In this document: positions 25,901-33,838 of the stretch, piece by piece
Layout of the letters: each line of letters starts with the position of its first letter
How positions within the stretch are numbered: position 1 is the first letter of the stretch
Source: Polynucleobacter sp. MG-6-Vaara-E2
GTDB taxonomy: Bacteria > Pseudomonadota > Gammaproteobacteria > Burkholderiales > Burkholderiaceae
NCBI RefSeq assembly: GCF_018687695.1
Contig: NZ_CP061303.1
Coordinates: 62,001 to 126,000, forward strand
Direction of reading: 5' to 3'
DNA: 64,000 nucleotides
Notes under the pieces: model-generated
Told to the model about the DNA's origin: nothing
Databases searched by the model: none
The model's input: only the letters and a program-made list of their open reading frames with translations
Made by a program: the position numbers and the translations under genes

Positions 25901-27686
25901 TCGTTTTGGCGTTACCACTGAATACCTTCGTTCTGCTGATCAATTGCAGATCAAGATGGCACAAGGTGCAAAGCCTGGTGAAGGTGGTCAGTTGCCCGGC
26001 GGAAAAGTTTCCGATTACATTGGTAAGTTACGTTTCTCAGTGCCGGGCGTTGGCTTGATTTCTCCTCCTCCACACCATGACATTTATTCAATTGAAGATA
26101 TCGCTCAATTGATTCATGACTTGAAGAACGTCAATCCAAAGGCAGATGTATCTGTGAAGTTGGTATCCGAAGTTGGCGTTGGGACAGTTGCTGCCGGTGT
26201 TGCCAAGGCTAAAGCAGATCACGTTGTGATTGCTGGCCATGACGGCGGTACGGGTGCATCACCACTGTCTTCTATTAAGCATGCTGGCTCACCTTGGGAA
26301 TTAGGTTTGGCTGAAACCCAGCAAACCTTGGTTCTTAATGGATTACGAAGCCGTATTCGTGTTCAAGCTGATGGTCAAATGAAGACTGGTCGTGACGTTG
26401 TTATCGGTGCTTTATTGGGTGCTGATGAATTTGGTTTTGCGACTGCACCATTGGTTGTTGAGGGTTGCATCATGATGCGTAAGTGTCACCTGAATACCTG
26501 TCCAGTCGGTGTTGCAACTCAAGATCCAGAGCTGCGTAAGAAGTTCTCTGGTAAGCCAGAGCATGTCGTGAATTTTTTCTTCTTTATTGCGGAAGAGGCT
26601 CGTGAAATCATGGCGCAACTTGGTATTCGTAAGTTTGATGACTTGATTGGTCGTGTAGATCTCTTGGATACCCGTAAAGGCATTGAAAACTGGAAAGTGC
26701 ATGGCTTGGATTTCAGCAAGATCTTTGCTGAACCTCAAGTGGCTGCTGATGTGCCACGCTACCAAGTGTTGACACAAGATCATGGTTTGGCAAGTGCCTT
26801 GGATAACATCTTGATCGAGAAGAGTGAGCCTGCTATAGAGCGTGGCGAGAAAGTCTCTTTTATCGTTCCGGTGAAGAATGTCAATCGTACAGTTGGTGCA
26901 ATGCTTTCTGGTGAAGTGGCTCAGCGCTATGGCCATGCAGGCCTGCCAGATGACACGATTCATATTCAGTTGAACGGTACTGCAGGTCAAAGCTTTGCGG
27001 CATTCTTGGCTCGTGGCATTACCTTAGATTTAGTGGGTGATGGCAATGACTATGTTGGTAAGGGTTTGTCAGGTGGTCGCGTGATTGTTCGCGCTCCTCA
27101 TGAATTCCGTGGCGATACTGCGAAGAACATCATTGTTGGTAATACTGTTCTCTACGGTGCCATTGCTGGTGAAGCATTCTTTAATGGCGTTGCTGGTGAG
27201 CGTTTCGCAGTTCGTAACTCTGGTGCTACAACAGTTGTTGAGGGTACTGGTGACCACGGTTGTGAGTACATGACTGGTGGCACTGTTGTCGTTCTCGGAA
27301 CAACTGGCCGTAACTTTGCTGCAGGTATGAGCGGCGGCATTGCCTATGTATATGACGAAGATGGTTTATTCGATAAGCGTTGTAATACCAGCATGGCAAC
27401 CTTGGAAAAAGTACTGCCTTCAGCAGAACAGAATGCCAAGATGCCGAAATCTGAGTGGCATGCTCCTGTTGATGTTAAAGACGGTGGCGAGCGCTTAACT
27501 GATGAGCAAATCTTGAAAGGATTAATTGAGCGTCATTTCCGCTATACCGGCTCAGAGCGCGCTAAAGCACTCTTGGCTGATTGGGAAAATGCTCGTGGTC
27601 GTTTTGTGAAGGTTCTACCAACCGAGTACAAGCGTGCGCTTGGTGAGTTGTGGGAAAAGTCACAAAAGAAAACGGTTGCTGCTTAA
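22941..27686 (+). CDS. gltB: Glutamate synthase (NADPH), large subunit
   Basis: GltB transfers the amide of glutamine to 2-oxoglutarate to yield two glutamates, with FMN and a [3Fe-4S] cluster. The product is 1581 residues. The class II amidotransferase domain has its nucleophile at Cys26 (NEHDACGVGF), exposed after removal of a propeptide. The FMN/synthase domain contains GEGGEDPNRY, PGEGGQLPGGKVS and the cluster motif MMRKCHLNTCPVGVATQD, and the C-terminal beta-helix has the glycine repeats. The ATG at 22941 is chosen; an upstream in-frame start at 22791 would add 50 residues read from the RAYT palindrome. It forms an operon with gltD. Confidence 0.96.
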   Translation: MTTQIKSDLRPTAQGLYDPRNEHDACGVGFVAHIKGKKSHEIVAQGLKILENLDHRGAVGADPLMGDGAGILIQIPDTLYREEMAKQGVTLPPFGEYGVGMIFLPKEHASRLACEQELERTVRLEGQVVLGWRDVPVDVKLPMSPTVQMTEPFIRQIFIGRGRDIMTTDALERKLYVIRKTASHAIQDLHLKHGKEYFVASMSARTIVYKGLLLANQVGAYYQDLQDKRTVSALALVHQRFSTNTFPAWELAHPYRMIAHNGEINTVKGNVNWVNAREGAISSPVLGDDLQKLWPLIYPGQSDTACFDNCLELLVMAGYPLAQAMMMMIPEAWEQHTLMDDNRRAFYEYHAAMMEPWDGPAAMAFTDGRQIGATLDRNGLRPARYYVTDDDLVIMASEAGVLPIPESKIVQKWRLQPGKMFMIDMEQGRIIDDVELKNAVSKAKPYKSWIDAVRVKLDEVDASKADLIDDKATIRPAAKLLDRQQAFGYTQEDIKYLMAPMAMNGEEAIGSMGNDSPLAVLSNKNKPLYNYFKQLFAQVTNPPIDPIRENMVMSLVSFIGPKPNLLDTNNINPPMRLEVSQPILDFDDITKIRHIGHYTNGKFRSYELDICYPAAWGKAGIEARLASLCAEAADAVRSGYNILIVSDRQVDEKHVAIPALLATSAIHQHLVQKGLRTSVGLVVETGSARETHHFALLAGYGAEAVHPYLAMETLTELAKGLSGDLSGEKAVKNFVKAVGKGLQKVMSKMGISTYMSYTGSQIFEAIGLNSDIIDQYFKGTPSNVGGIGVFEVAEEALRMHSAAFGNDPVLTNMLDAGGEYAFRIRGENHMWTPDTIAKLQHSTRIGADKGYQTYKEYANIINDQTKRQMTLRGLFEFKIDPSKAIPLDEVEPAKEIVKRFATGAMSLGSISTEAHATLAIAMNRIGGKSNTGEGGEDPNRYVNELKGIPIKKGETLSSILGSDVVEANIPLLDGDSLRSKIKQVASGRFGVTTEYLRSADQLQIKMAQGAKPGEGGQLPGGKVSDYIGKLRFSVPGVGLISPPPHHDIYSIEDIAQLIHDLKNVNPKADVSVKLVSEVGVGTVAAGVAKAKADHVVIAGHDGGTGASPLSSIKHAGSPWELGLAETQQTLVLNGLRSRIRVQADGQMKTGRDVVIGALLGADEFGFATAPLVVEGCIMMRKCHLNTCPVGVATQDPELRKKFSGKPEHVVNFFFFIAEEAREIMAQLGIRKFDDLIGRVDLLDTRKGIENWKVHGLDFSKIFAEPQVAADVPRYQVLTQDHGLASALDNILIEKSEPAIERGEKVSFIVPVKNVNRTVGAMLSGEVAQRYGHAGLPDDTIHIQLNGTAGQSFAAFLARGITLDLVGDGNDYVGKGLSGGRVIVRAPHEFRGDTAKNIIVGNTVLYGAIAGEAFFNGVAGERFAVRNSGATTVVEGTGDHGCEYMTGGTVVVLGTTGRNFAAGMSGGIAYVYDEDGLFDKRCNTSMATLEKVLPSAEQNAKMPKSEWHAPVDVKDGGERLTDEQILKGLIERHFRYTGSERAKALLADWENARGRFVKVLPTEYKRALGELWEKSQKKTVAA

Positions 27687-27724
27687 TTAATAGAGACATT
27701 AAGAAAAGATACTAAGGATTAGAT

Positions 27725-29188
27725 ATGGGTAAGGTCACTGGATTTATGGAGTTTGAGCGTGTCGATGAAACATACGAAGCGCCCGTTAAACGCCTCCACC
27801 ATTACAAAGAGTTCGTTGCCGCATTAACTGACGAAGAAGCCAAGGTTCAGGGCGCGCGTTGTATGGACTGCGGTATTCCGTTCTGCAACAACGGTTGCCC
27901 AGTTAATAACATCATTCCTGACTTTAATGACTTGGTGTTTCATAACGATTGGAAGAATGCGTTAGATGTTTTGCAATCCACTAACAACTTCCCAGAGTTC
28001 ACTGGTCGTATCTGTCCAGCACCTTGCGAGGCTGCTTGTACATTAGGTATCAATCGCGCACCAGTAGGCATTAAGTCAATTGAGCACGCAATTATTGATA
28101 AGGGCTGGGAAAGTGGTTGGGTTAAGCCACAGCCACCGAAAACTAAGACTAGTAAAAAGGTCGCCATTGTGGGCGGTGGCCCTGCTGGTATGGCGGCTGC
28201 TCAGCAATTAGCGCGTGTTGGTCATGATGTAACGGTATTTGAAAAGAACGATCGTGTCGGTGGTTTGCTTCGTTACGGTATTCCTGACTTCAAGATGGAA
28301 AAATGGTTGATCGATCGCCGCGTTGAACAAATGCAAGCTGAAGGCGTGAAATTTGAAACCGGCGTTTTCGTTGGTAAAGAGGCAATCGGCGCGGAAGTAA
28401 AAAATTACTCCACAAAGACAGTTTCACCTGAGCAATTGATGAAAGATTTTGATGCGGTGGTAATTACCGGTGGTGCAGAGCAACCACGTGATTTGCCTGT
28501 ACCAGGCCGTGAATTAGCTGGCGTTCACTATGCATTGGAGTTCTTGATTCCCCAGAACAAAGAAAATGCTGGTGACTTCAAAAATGAAATCCGCGCGACT
28601 GATAAGCACGTGGTTGTGATTGGCGGTGGTGATACTGGGTCTGATTGCGTTGGAACATCTAACCGTCACGGCGCAACTAAGATCACTCAGTTCGAATTAC
28701 TCCCGCAGCCACCAGAAGAAGAAAATAAGCCTTTGGTATGGCCATATTGGCCAACGAAGTTGCGTACCTCCTCTTCTCATGAAGAGGGTTGTGAGCGCGA
28801 CTGGTCTGTTGGTACTAAGCGTTTTGAAGGTAAAAACGGCAAAGTTGAGAAATTGATTGGTGTTCGTTTGGAGTGGAAGGACGGCAAGATGTCAGAGGTT
28901 CCAAACTCCGAATTTGAGATCAAGGCAGATTTAGTGCTTTTAGCAATGGGCTTTGTTTCACCAGTTCAGCAGGTACTCAATGCCTTTGGCGTTGAAAAAG
29001 ATGCTCGCGGGAATGCAAAAGCAACTGTAGATGGCCAAAACGCCTACCAAACTAATGTTCCCAAGGTATTTGCTGCCGGGGATATGCGCCGCGGCCAATC
29101 TTTGGTGGTTTGGGCAATTCGTGAGGGTCGTCAATGCGCTCAAGCAGTAGACCAGTATTTAATGGGGTCATCTGTTTTACCCCGATAA
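27725..29188 (+). CDS. gltD: Glutamate synthase (NADPH), small subunit
   Basis: GltD takes electrons from NADPH through FAD and iron-sulfur clusters to GltB. The 487-residue product has N-terminal cluster cysteines at 46, 49, 54 and 58, and a second set at 97, 101 and 105. A FAD-binding VAIVGGGPAGMAAA stretch lies near residue 147, an NADPH-binding VVVIGGGDTGSDC near 298, and the C-terminal FAAGDMRRGQSLVVWAI is typical of the family. The stop codon lies in a hairpin that also covers the sequence just before mlaF. Confidence 0.96.
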   Translation: MGKVTGFMEFERVDETYEAPVKRLHHYKEFVAALTDEEAKVQGARCMDCGIPFCNNGCPVNNIIPDFNDLVFHNDWKNALDVLQSTNNFPEFTGRICPAPCEAACTLGINRAPVGIKSIEHAIIDKGWESGWVKPQPPKTKTSKKVAIVGGGPAGMAAAQQLARVGHDVTVFEKNDRVGGLLRYGIPDFKMEKWLIDRRVEQMQAEGVKFETGVFVGKEAIGAEVKNYSTKTVSPEQLMKDFDAVVITGGAEQPRDLPVPGRELAGVHYALEFLIPQNKENAGDFKNEIRATDKHVVVIGGGDTGSDCVGTSNRHGATKITQFELLPQPPEEENKPLVWPYWPTKLRTSSSHEEGCERDWSVGTKRFEGKNGKVEKLIGVRLEWKDGKMSEVPNSEFEIKADLVLLAMGFVSPVQQVLNAFGVEKDARGNAKATVDGQNAYQTNVPKVFAAGDMRRGQSLVVWAIREGRQCAQAVDQYLMGSSVLPR

Positions 29189-29196
29189 TATCGGGG
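29180..29196 (+). promoter_or_regulatory. Hairpin over the gltD stop and mlaF ribosome site
   Basis: CCCCGAT (29180-29186) pairs perfectly with ATCGGGG (29190-29196) around a three-base loop. The gltD stop TAA (29186-29188) lies in the loop edge, and the only purine-rich stretch before the mlaF ATG (29199), GGGG at 29193-29196, is in the stem. A ribosome finishing gltD would open it, so translation may be coupled. This is inference from position. Confidence 0.4.
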
Positions 29197-29198
29197 AT

Positions 29199-30047
29199 AT
29201 GAACAGTTCTCAGCCAAGCGCATTGGATGTCAAAAAGCCACTAGGTGAAGTTGTCGTTTCTATTAAGGACGTCGACTTCTCCTATGCGCCTGGTGAGCGA
29301 CAAATTTTGTCGGGACTCAATATGGAGTTTCGTCGTGGCCAAGTAGTTGCAGTCATGGGTGGATCTGGCTGTGGCAAAACCACTATTCTGCGTTTAATCG
29401 GCGGTCAATTCACGGCGCAATCTGGGCAAGTGTTATTTGAAGGCCAAGATATTGGCAAGATGAGTGGCGATCAACTCATGGCTGCTCGTCGACGTATGGG
29501 TATGCTTTTTCAATTCGGTGCTTTATTCACCGATCTGAGTGTTTTTGAAAATGTAGCCTTTCCATTGCGTGAGCATACTGATTTAAGTGAAGAGCTTTTA
29601 CGCTTATTAGTGTTGATGAAACTCAATGCAGTCGGTTTGCGCGGTGCTCGTGATTTAATGCCGTCGCAAATCTCAGGTGGCATGGCGAGACGAGTTGCAC
29701 TTGCAAGAGCGATTGCATTAGATCCTCCACTCATCATGTATGACGAGCCATTTGCGGGCTTGGATCCGATCTCTTTGGGCATTACCGCAAGATTGATTCG
29801 CGATCTTAATAATGCTCTAGGAGCCACGAGCCTATTGGTTACCCACGATGTTGAGGAAACTTTTGAAATCGCCGATTACGTCTATTTCATCGCCAATGGA
29901 AAAATTGGTGCACAAGGTACTCCAGAAGAATTAAGTCGCTCTACTGATCCTTTTGTTAGACAGTTTTTAGATGCCGCACCTGATGGTCCCGTGCCATTTC
30001 ATTACCCAGGAAAAAGTCTGGAAGACGATTTTGGAGTGAGAGCTTAA
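29199..30047 (+). CDS. mlaF: Phospholipid transport ATP-binding protein MlaF
   Basis: MlaF powers the MlaFEDB complex, which moves phospholipids between the inner membrane and the periplasmic carrier MlaC and keeps the outer membrane asymmetric. The 282-residue product has Walker A GGSGCGKT (54-61), the signature SGGMARR, Walker B MYDEPFAGLD and the switch His in VTHDVEE. The C-terminal 40 residues (FHYPGKSLEDDFGVRA) are typical of betaproteobacterial MlaF. The stop and the mlaE start overlap as TAATG. Confidence 0.94.
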   Translation: MNSSQPSALDVKKPLGEVVVSIKDVDFSYAPGERQILSGLNMEFRRGQVVAVMGGSGCGKTTILRLIGGQFTAQSGQVLFEGQDIGKMSGDQLMAARRRMGMLFQFGALFTDLSVFENVAFPLREHTDLSEELLRLLVLMKLNAVGLRGARDLMPSQISGGMARRVALARAIALDPPLIMYDEPFAGLDPISLGITARLIRDLNNALGATSLLVTHDVEETFEIADYVYFIANGKIGAQGTPEELSRSTDPFVRQFLDAAPDGPVPFHYPGKSLEDDFGVRA

Positions 30048-30844
30048 TGACTGCACTTCACAAACTTTTAGATCTTTTCGGTGATCTTGGTTTTTTTATT
30101 CGACGCAATTTAGCAAGTCTTGGGCTTGCTGCGCGCATGTTTGCGGCTGTGATTTGGCGCTCAGGTTTTTTATTAAAAAGACCCCGCTTAGTTCTTGATC
30201 AAATTTTATTTGTTGGCAATCACTCTTTTGTGATCATTGCGGTTTCAGGTTTGTTTGTGGGATTTGTTTTAGGCCTGCAGGGTTACTACACCTTAAATCG
30301 TTACGGCTCAGAGCAAGCCTTGGGTTTATTGGTTGCTTTGTCTCTGACGCGTGAATTGGGCCCCGTTATTACCGCTTTATTGTTTGCAGGGCGGGCTGGT
30401 ACTTCACTAACTGCAGAAATTGGCCTGATGAAGGCTGGTGAGCAGCTTAGCGCAATGGAGATGATGGCGGTAGATCCTTTAGGCCGTGTAATTGCTCCAC
30501 GGCTATGGGCTGGCATTATTTCCATGCCAATTTTGGCCACAATCTTTACTGCCGTTGGTGTAATGGGGGGCTATTTTGTTGGCGTTCCATTGATTGGGGT
30601 TGATTCTGGAGCTTTCTGGTCACAAATGCAGGGTGGCGTTGATCTCTTTTCCGACATTGGAAATGGCCTGATTAAAAGTTTGGTATTCGGCGTAGCAGTG
30701 ACTTTTATTGCCTTGTATCAAGGTTATGAAGCTAAACCAACGCCTGAGGGTGTTTCACAGGCAACAACACGTACCGTGGTGATTTCTTCTTTGTCGGTTT
30801 TGGCATTAGATTTCTTGCTAACCGCGATGATGTTTTCGAATTAG
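30047..30844 (+). CDS. mlaE: Phospholipid transport permease MlaE
   Basis: MlaE is the membrane-spanning subunit of the Mla ABC complex. The 265-residue product has an amphipathic N-terminal helix, about five to six membrane segments, and the family blocks LVGFVLGLQGYYTLNRYGSEQ-like (about 73-92), RELGPVITALLFAGRAG and EIGLMKAGEQLSAMEMM. Coupling to mlaF by a one-base overlap and to mlaD by a 21-base gap shows one operon. Confidence 0.94.
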   Translation: MTALHKLLDLFGDLGFFIRRNLASLGLAARMFAAVIWRSGFLLKRPRLVLDQILFVGNHSFVIIAVSGLFVGFVLGLQGYYTLNRYGSEQALGLLVALSLTRELGPVITALLFAGRAGTSLTAEIGLMKAGEQLSAMEMMAVDPLGRVIAPRLWAGIISMPILATIFTAVGVMGGYFVGVPLIGVDSGAFWSQMQGGVDLFSDIGNGLIKSLVFGVAVTFIALYQGYEAKPTPEGVSQATTRTVVISSLSVLALDFLLTAMMFSN

Positions 30845-30865
30845 AAAGAATAAACTGAGGCTCTT

Positions 30866-31348
30866 ATGAGAAAAAGCGCAATTGATATCTGGGTAGGAAT
30901 TTTTGTTGCCATTGGTTTATTGGCCGCTTTATTTCTTGCATTAAAAGTTGGCAATATGAATGCAGTGTCATTTGCGCCTACTTACAAAATTTCAGCCCGC
31001 TTTGACAATATCGGCGGCTTGAAACCACGCGCCCCTGTAAAGAGTGCTGGTGTAGTGGTGGGGCGTATCGCTAATATCTCATTTGATGACAAAACCTATC
31101 AAGCGACTGTTGTGATGACTATCGAAGAGTCCTATAAGTTTCCCAAGGATTCATCCGCAAAGATTTTGACCTCAGGCCTACTGGGCGAGCAGTATATTGG
31201 CCTTGAGGCTGGCGGATCTGATGATATGTTGGCGAATGGCGAAAAGATTGCGCAAACGCAATCAGCCATTGTTCTTGAGAATTTAATTAGTCAATTCTTG
31301 TATAACAAAGCTGCTGATAGTGGCCAAGAGAAGAGCGTAGCAAAGTAA
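30866..31348 (+). CDS. mlaD: Phospholipid transport substrate-binding protein MlaD (MCE family)
   Basis: MlaD is anchored in the inner membrane, and six copies form a ring that passes lipids. The 160-residue product has one N-terminal helix (about 7-27, DIWVGIFVAIGLLAALFLAL) and one MCE domain with FDNIGGLKPRAPVKSAGVVVG and ILTSGLLGEQYIGLEAG. Length is near the short single-MCE type in E. coli (183). The stop overlaps the mlaA start as TAATG. Confidence 0.94.
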   Translation: MRKSAIDIWVGIFVAIGLLAALFLALKVGNMNAVSFAPTYKISARFDNIGGLKPRAPVKSAGVVVGRIANISFDDKTYQATVVMTIEESYKFPKDSSAKILTSGLLGEQYIGLEAGGSDDMLANGEKIAQTQSAIVLENLISQFLYNKAADSGQEKSVAK

Positions 31349-32106
31349 TGTTTTTTGCAGCCAAGCCCTTTAGCAAAATTCGGCAATTTGTCTTACTCTG
31401 TATGGTTGCTGTATTGGTGGGATGCGCCTCTATTCCTGCTGGTGTAGAGCCTTCACCAAACGATCCATGGGAACCTTTTAACCGTTCCGTTTTTGAATTT
31501 AATGAAGGCCTTGATGCTTACTTGTTAAAGCCAGTAGTAGCGGGATACCGATTTGTATTGCCTGAGTTTGTGCGCGATGGTATCTATAACTTCTTTAGTA
31601 ACTACAACGACATCTATAACGTTGCATACAACTTGCTGCAGGGTAAGCCGGGCTATGCCTTTAATGATTTAATGCGTGTTGTTGTCAATACGACGATGGG
31701 TTTAGGTGGCTTTATTGATTTGGCGACACCAGGAGGTCTTGAGAAGCACAGAGAAGACTGGGGTCAAACCCTTGGCGTGTGGGGAGTTCCTTCTGGCCCC
31801 TATGTTGTTCTGCCTTTCTTTGGGCCAAGCAACGTGCGAGATACCTTTGGAACTGTTGCCGATCTAGAGTCTGATTACCTTTTCAAATATGTAAAAGATG
31901 TCGGTCTTCGTAACAGTATTACTGGTTTGCGCGTGGTCAACGCACGAAATACCTATTACGAAGCTGGAGATCTTTTAGACGGCGCCGCAATTGATAAATA
32001 TAGCTTTATGCGTGATGCCTATATTCAAAGACGTGAGTATCAAATTAATGAGGGTCGAGATGATGAAGAACCTCAGATGCCTGTTTACGAAAATCCTTAT
32101 GAGTAA
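31348..32106 (+). CDS. mlaA: Outer-membrane lipoprotein MlaA (VacJ)
   Basis: MlaA removes misplaced phospholipids from the outer leaflet of the outer membrane and passes them to MlaC. The 252-residue product has a lipoprotein signal with Cys26 (VLVGCASIP), then NDPWEPFNRSVFEFNEGLD, YNVAYNLLQGKPG and EDWGQTLGVWGVPSGPYVVL, which are family hallmarks. Having mlaA inside the mla operon, between mlaD and mlaC, differs from E. coli but is common in betaproteobacteria. Confidence 0.94.
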   Translation: MFFAAKPFSKIRQFVLLCMVAVLVGCASIPAGVEPSPNDPWEPFNRSVFEFNEGLDAYLLKPVVAGYRFVLPEFVRDGIYNFFSNYNDIYNVAYNLLQGKPGYAFNDLMRVVVNTTMGLGGFIDLATPGGLEKHREDWGQTLGVWGVPSGPYVVLPFFGPSNVRDTFGTVADLESDYLFKYVKDVGLRNSITGLRVVNARNTYYEAGDLLDGAAIDKYSFMRDAYIQRREYQINEGRDDEEPQMPVYENPYE

Positions 32107-32120
32107 GTGTATTGTGTGAA

Positions 32121-32138
32121 AGGGCTAAAATTAGCCCT
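32121..32138 (+). repeat. Perfect palindrome between mlaA and mlaC
   Basis: AGGGCTAA (32121-32128) and TTAGCCCT (32131-32138) are exact complements with two bases between, so a seven-pair stem with an AAAT loop can form. No T run follows, so a full terminator is unlikely. It may mark an RNA processing or stability element that sets different mlaA and mlaC levels. Confidence 0.4.
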
Positions 32139-32166
32139 AACAAGATAACGAGAGCGAGACGGATAT

Positions 32167-32808
32167 ATGAAGAGTTGCAAATGGATTTCTAAATACCTGA
32201 GCATGACTTTGCTATTCGTTTCTGGCGCACTCTTTGCGCAGGTTCCTGATCAAGCAACCCCTCCAGACGCTTTAATTAAGATGGTCGTTACAGATGTGAT
32301 GGCCTCTGTTAAGGCGGATCCAGAAATCCAAAAAGGCAATATCCCAAAAATCGTTGATTTGGTTGAAAAGAAAATTGTTCCCTATACCGATATGCGCCGT
32401 ACTACTGAAATGGCGATGGGCCCAAATTGGAAAAAAGCAACGCCTGAACAGCAGGCACAACTTACTTCAGAATTTAAAGGCCTGCTTATCCGCACTTATT
32501 CTGGTGCTCTCAGTCAATTGCGTGATCAAACTGTGCAGTTCAAAGCCCTACGTGCAGCCCCAGACGACAAAGAGGTAGTTGTGAAAACGGTTGTTCTTGG
32601 CCGTGGTGATCCGGTGCCTTTAGATTATCGCTTGGAGAAGACCGATAAAGGCTGGAAGGTATATGACATGAACATTATGGGTGTTTGGTTAGTTGAGGCC
32701 TATCGCAATCAGTTTTCAAATCAGATTAGTCAAAATGGTATTGAAGGTCTTGTGAAGTTTTTACAGGATCGCAACAAACAGTTGGCTACAGCTAAGCCAG
32801 CAAATTAA
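32167..32808 (+). CDS. mlaC: Periplasmic phospholipid carrier MlaC
   Basis: MlaC shuttles phospholipids between the outer-membrane MlaA complex and MlaFEDB. The 213-residue product has a signal peptide (about 1-24, ending ALFAQ), then the Tol-Tol-Ttg2 fold with EKKIVPYTDMRRTTEMAMG, EFKGLLIRTYSGALSQ and GWKVYDMNIMGVWLVEAYRNQF. An acceptable length and the operon position support it. The 60-base gap before it, with a palindrome, is the largest in the mla group. Confidence 0.94.
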   Translation: MKSCKWISKYLSMTLLFVSGALFAQVPDQATPPDALIKMVVTDVMASVKADPEIQKGNIPKIVDLVEKKIVPYTDMRRTTEMAMGPNWKKATPEQQAQLTSEFKGLLIRTYSGALSQLRDQTVQFKALRAAPDDKEVVVKTVVLGRGDPVPLDYRLEKTDKGWKVYDMNIMGVWLVEAYRNQFSNQISQNGIEGLVKFLQDRNKQLATAKPAN

Positions 32809-32823
32809 TTCAAGCGCCAGGAT

Positions 32824-33081
32824 ATGCCTTTTCTTTTGCCTCAAACTGTTACACAAGAAAATGCTCTGCAGTTGCAGAAAGAGGGTTTGCTCAATTCCGC
32901 CACATTAAAAACAATCGACTGCTCCGCGCTCAAAGATTTTGATTCGACCGTTTTGACTGTGTTACTAGCTTGGCAAAAAAAGTTGCGGGCTGATGGTCAA
33001 TCCCTGTCAATTCAGAGTCCTCCTGAGAAACTCAAAGTGTTAGCCAATGTATATGGCGTCTCAGCATTGCTAGGTTTGTAA
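32824..33081 (+). CDS. mlaB: STAS-domain protein MlaB
   Basis: MlaB is a small STAS-domain protein that binds MlaF and stabilises the ABC complex. The 85-residue product shows the STAS pattern: a variable first strand, TIDCSALKDFDSTVLTVLLAW with the conserved D-S turn, and a C-terminal LKVLANVYGVSALLGL helix. It is the shortest and least conserved member of the operon, and the assignment leans partly on context. The next ABC gene starts four bases after its stop. Confidence 0.85.
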   Translation: MPFLLPQTVTQENALQLQKEGLLNSATLKTIDCSALKDFDSTVLTVLLAWQKKLRADGQSLSIQSPPEKLKVLANVYGVSALLGL

Positions 33082-33085
33082 GAGT

Positions 33086-33838
33086 ATGCATTCAGCAATA
33101 TCCATTAAAAATATATCCAAGCAATACGGGGCGCTTCAAGCGCTAGATGATGTTTCATTAGTAATTGAGCCTGGCGAGTTTTTTGGTCTTCTAGGTCCAA
33201 ATGGTGCTGGCAAAACTACTCTCATTTCCATCTTGGCTGGCTTGGTACGAGCGGACATGGGCCATGCAGAAATTTTGGGCGCTGATGTTCAGGCCTCGTT
33301 TCGCGAGGCGCGTCGTATGTTGGGTGTTGTTCCTCAAGAACTAGTATTCGATCCGTTTTTTACTGTCCGAGAGACTCTGCGTTTTCAGTCTGGTTACTTT
33401 GGCATTCGAAATAATGATGCTTGGATTGACGAGATCATGGCTAACTTAGATCTCACCGGTAAAGCCGACAGCAATATGCGTGCATTATCTGGTGGCATGA
33501 AGCGCCGTGTATTGGTTGCGCAAGCTTTAGTTCATCGCCCACCAGTGATTATTTTGGATGAGCCAACGGCTGGAGTTGACGTGGAGTTACGTCAATCTCT
33601 GTGGCAGTTTATTAGCCGTTTGAATCAAGATGGTCACACCATTGTGTTGACTACGCATTACTTGGAAGAAGCCGAAGCATTGTGTCAACGGATTGCAATG
33701 CTTAAGCAAGGCAAGATTGTTGCCTTGGATACAACGGCTAATTTACTTGCGCGTTATGGCTCAGTGAAAAAAGATGGTGAAGGCAAAACTGATCTCGAAG
33801 AGGTATTTGTCAACATCATGTCTGGGGGCGCATTATGA
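33086..33838 (+). CDS. ABC-2 type transporter, ATP-binding protein (YadG-like)
   Basis: The 250-residue product is an ABC ATPase with Walker A GPNGAGKT (37-44), signature LSGGMKRR, Walker B VIILDEPTAGVD and switch His in TTHYLEE. With the next gene it forms a two-component ABC-2 exporter similar to YadGH. In betaproteobacteria this pair often follows the mla genes. The substrate is not known, and an envelope role is inferred only from location. It is coupled to the permease by an ATGA overlap. Confidence 0.88.
   Translation: MHSAISIKNISKQYGALQALDDVSLVIEPGEFFGLLGPNGAGKTTLISILAGLVRADMGHAEILGADVQASFREARRMLGVVPQELVFDPFFTVRETLRFQSGYFGIRNNDAWIDEIMANLDLTGKADSNMRALSGGMKRRVLVAQALVHRPPVIILDEPTAGVDVELRQSLWQFISRLNQDGHTIVLTTHYLEEAEALCQRIAMLKQGKIVALDTTANLLARYGSVKKDGEGKTDLEEVFVNIMSGGAL

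Noticed and set aside
26412..26990. Open frame of 192 codons on the minus strand inside gltB
   Set aside because: It is antisense to the conserved synthase domain, shows no family signature and is best explained by gltB codon bias.
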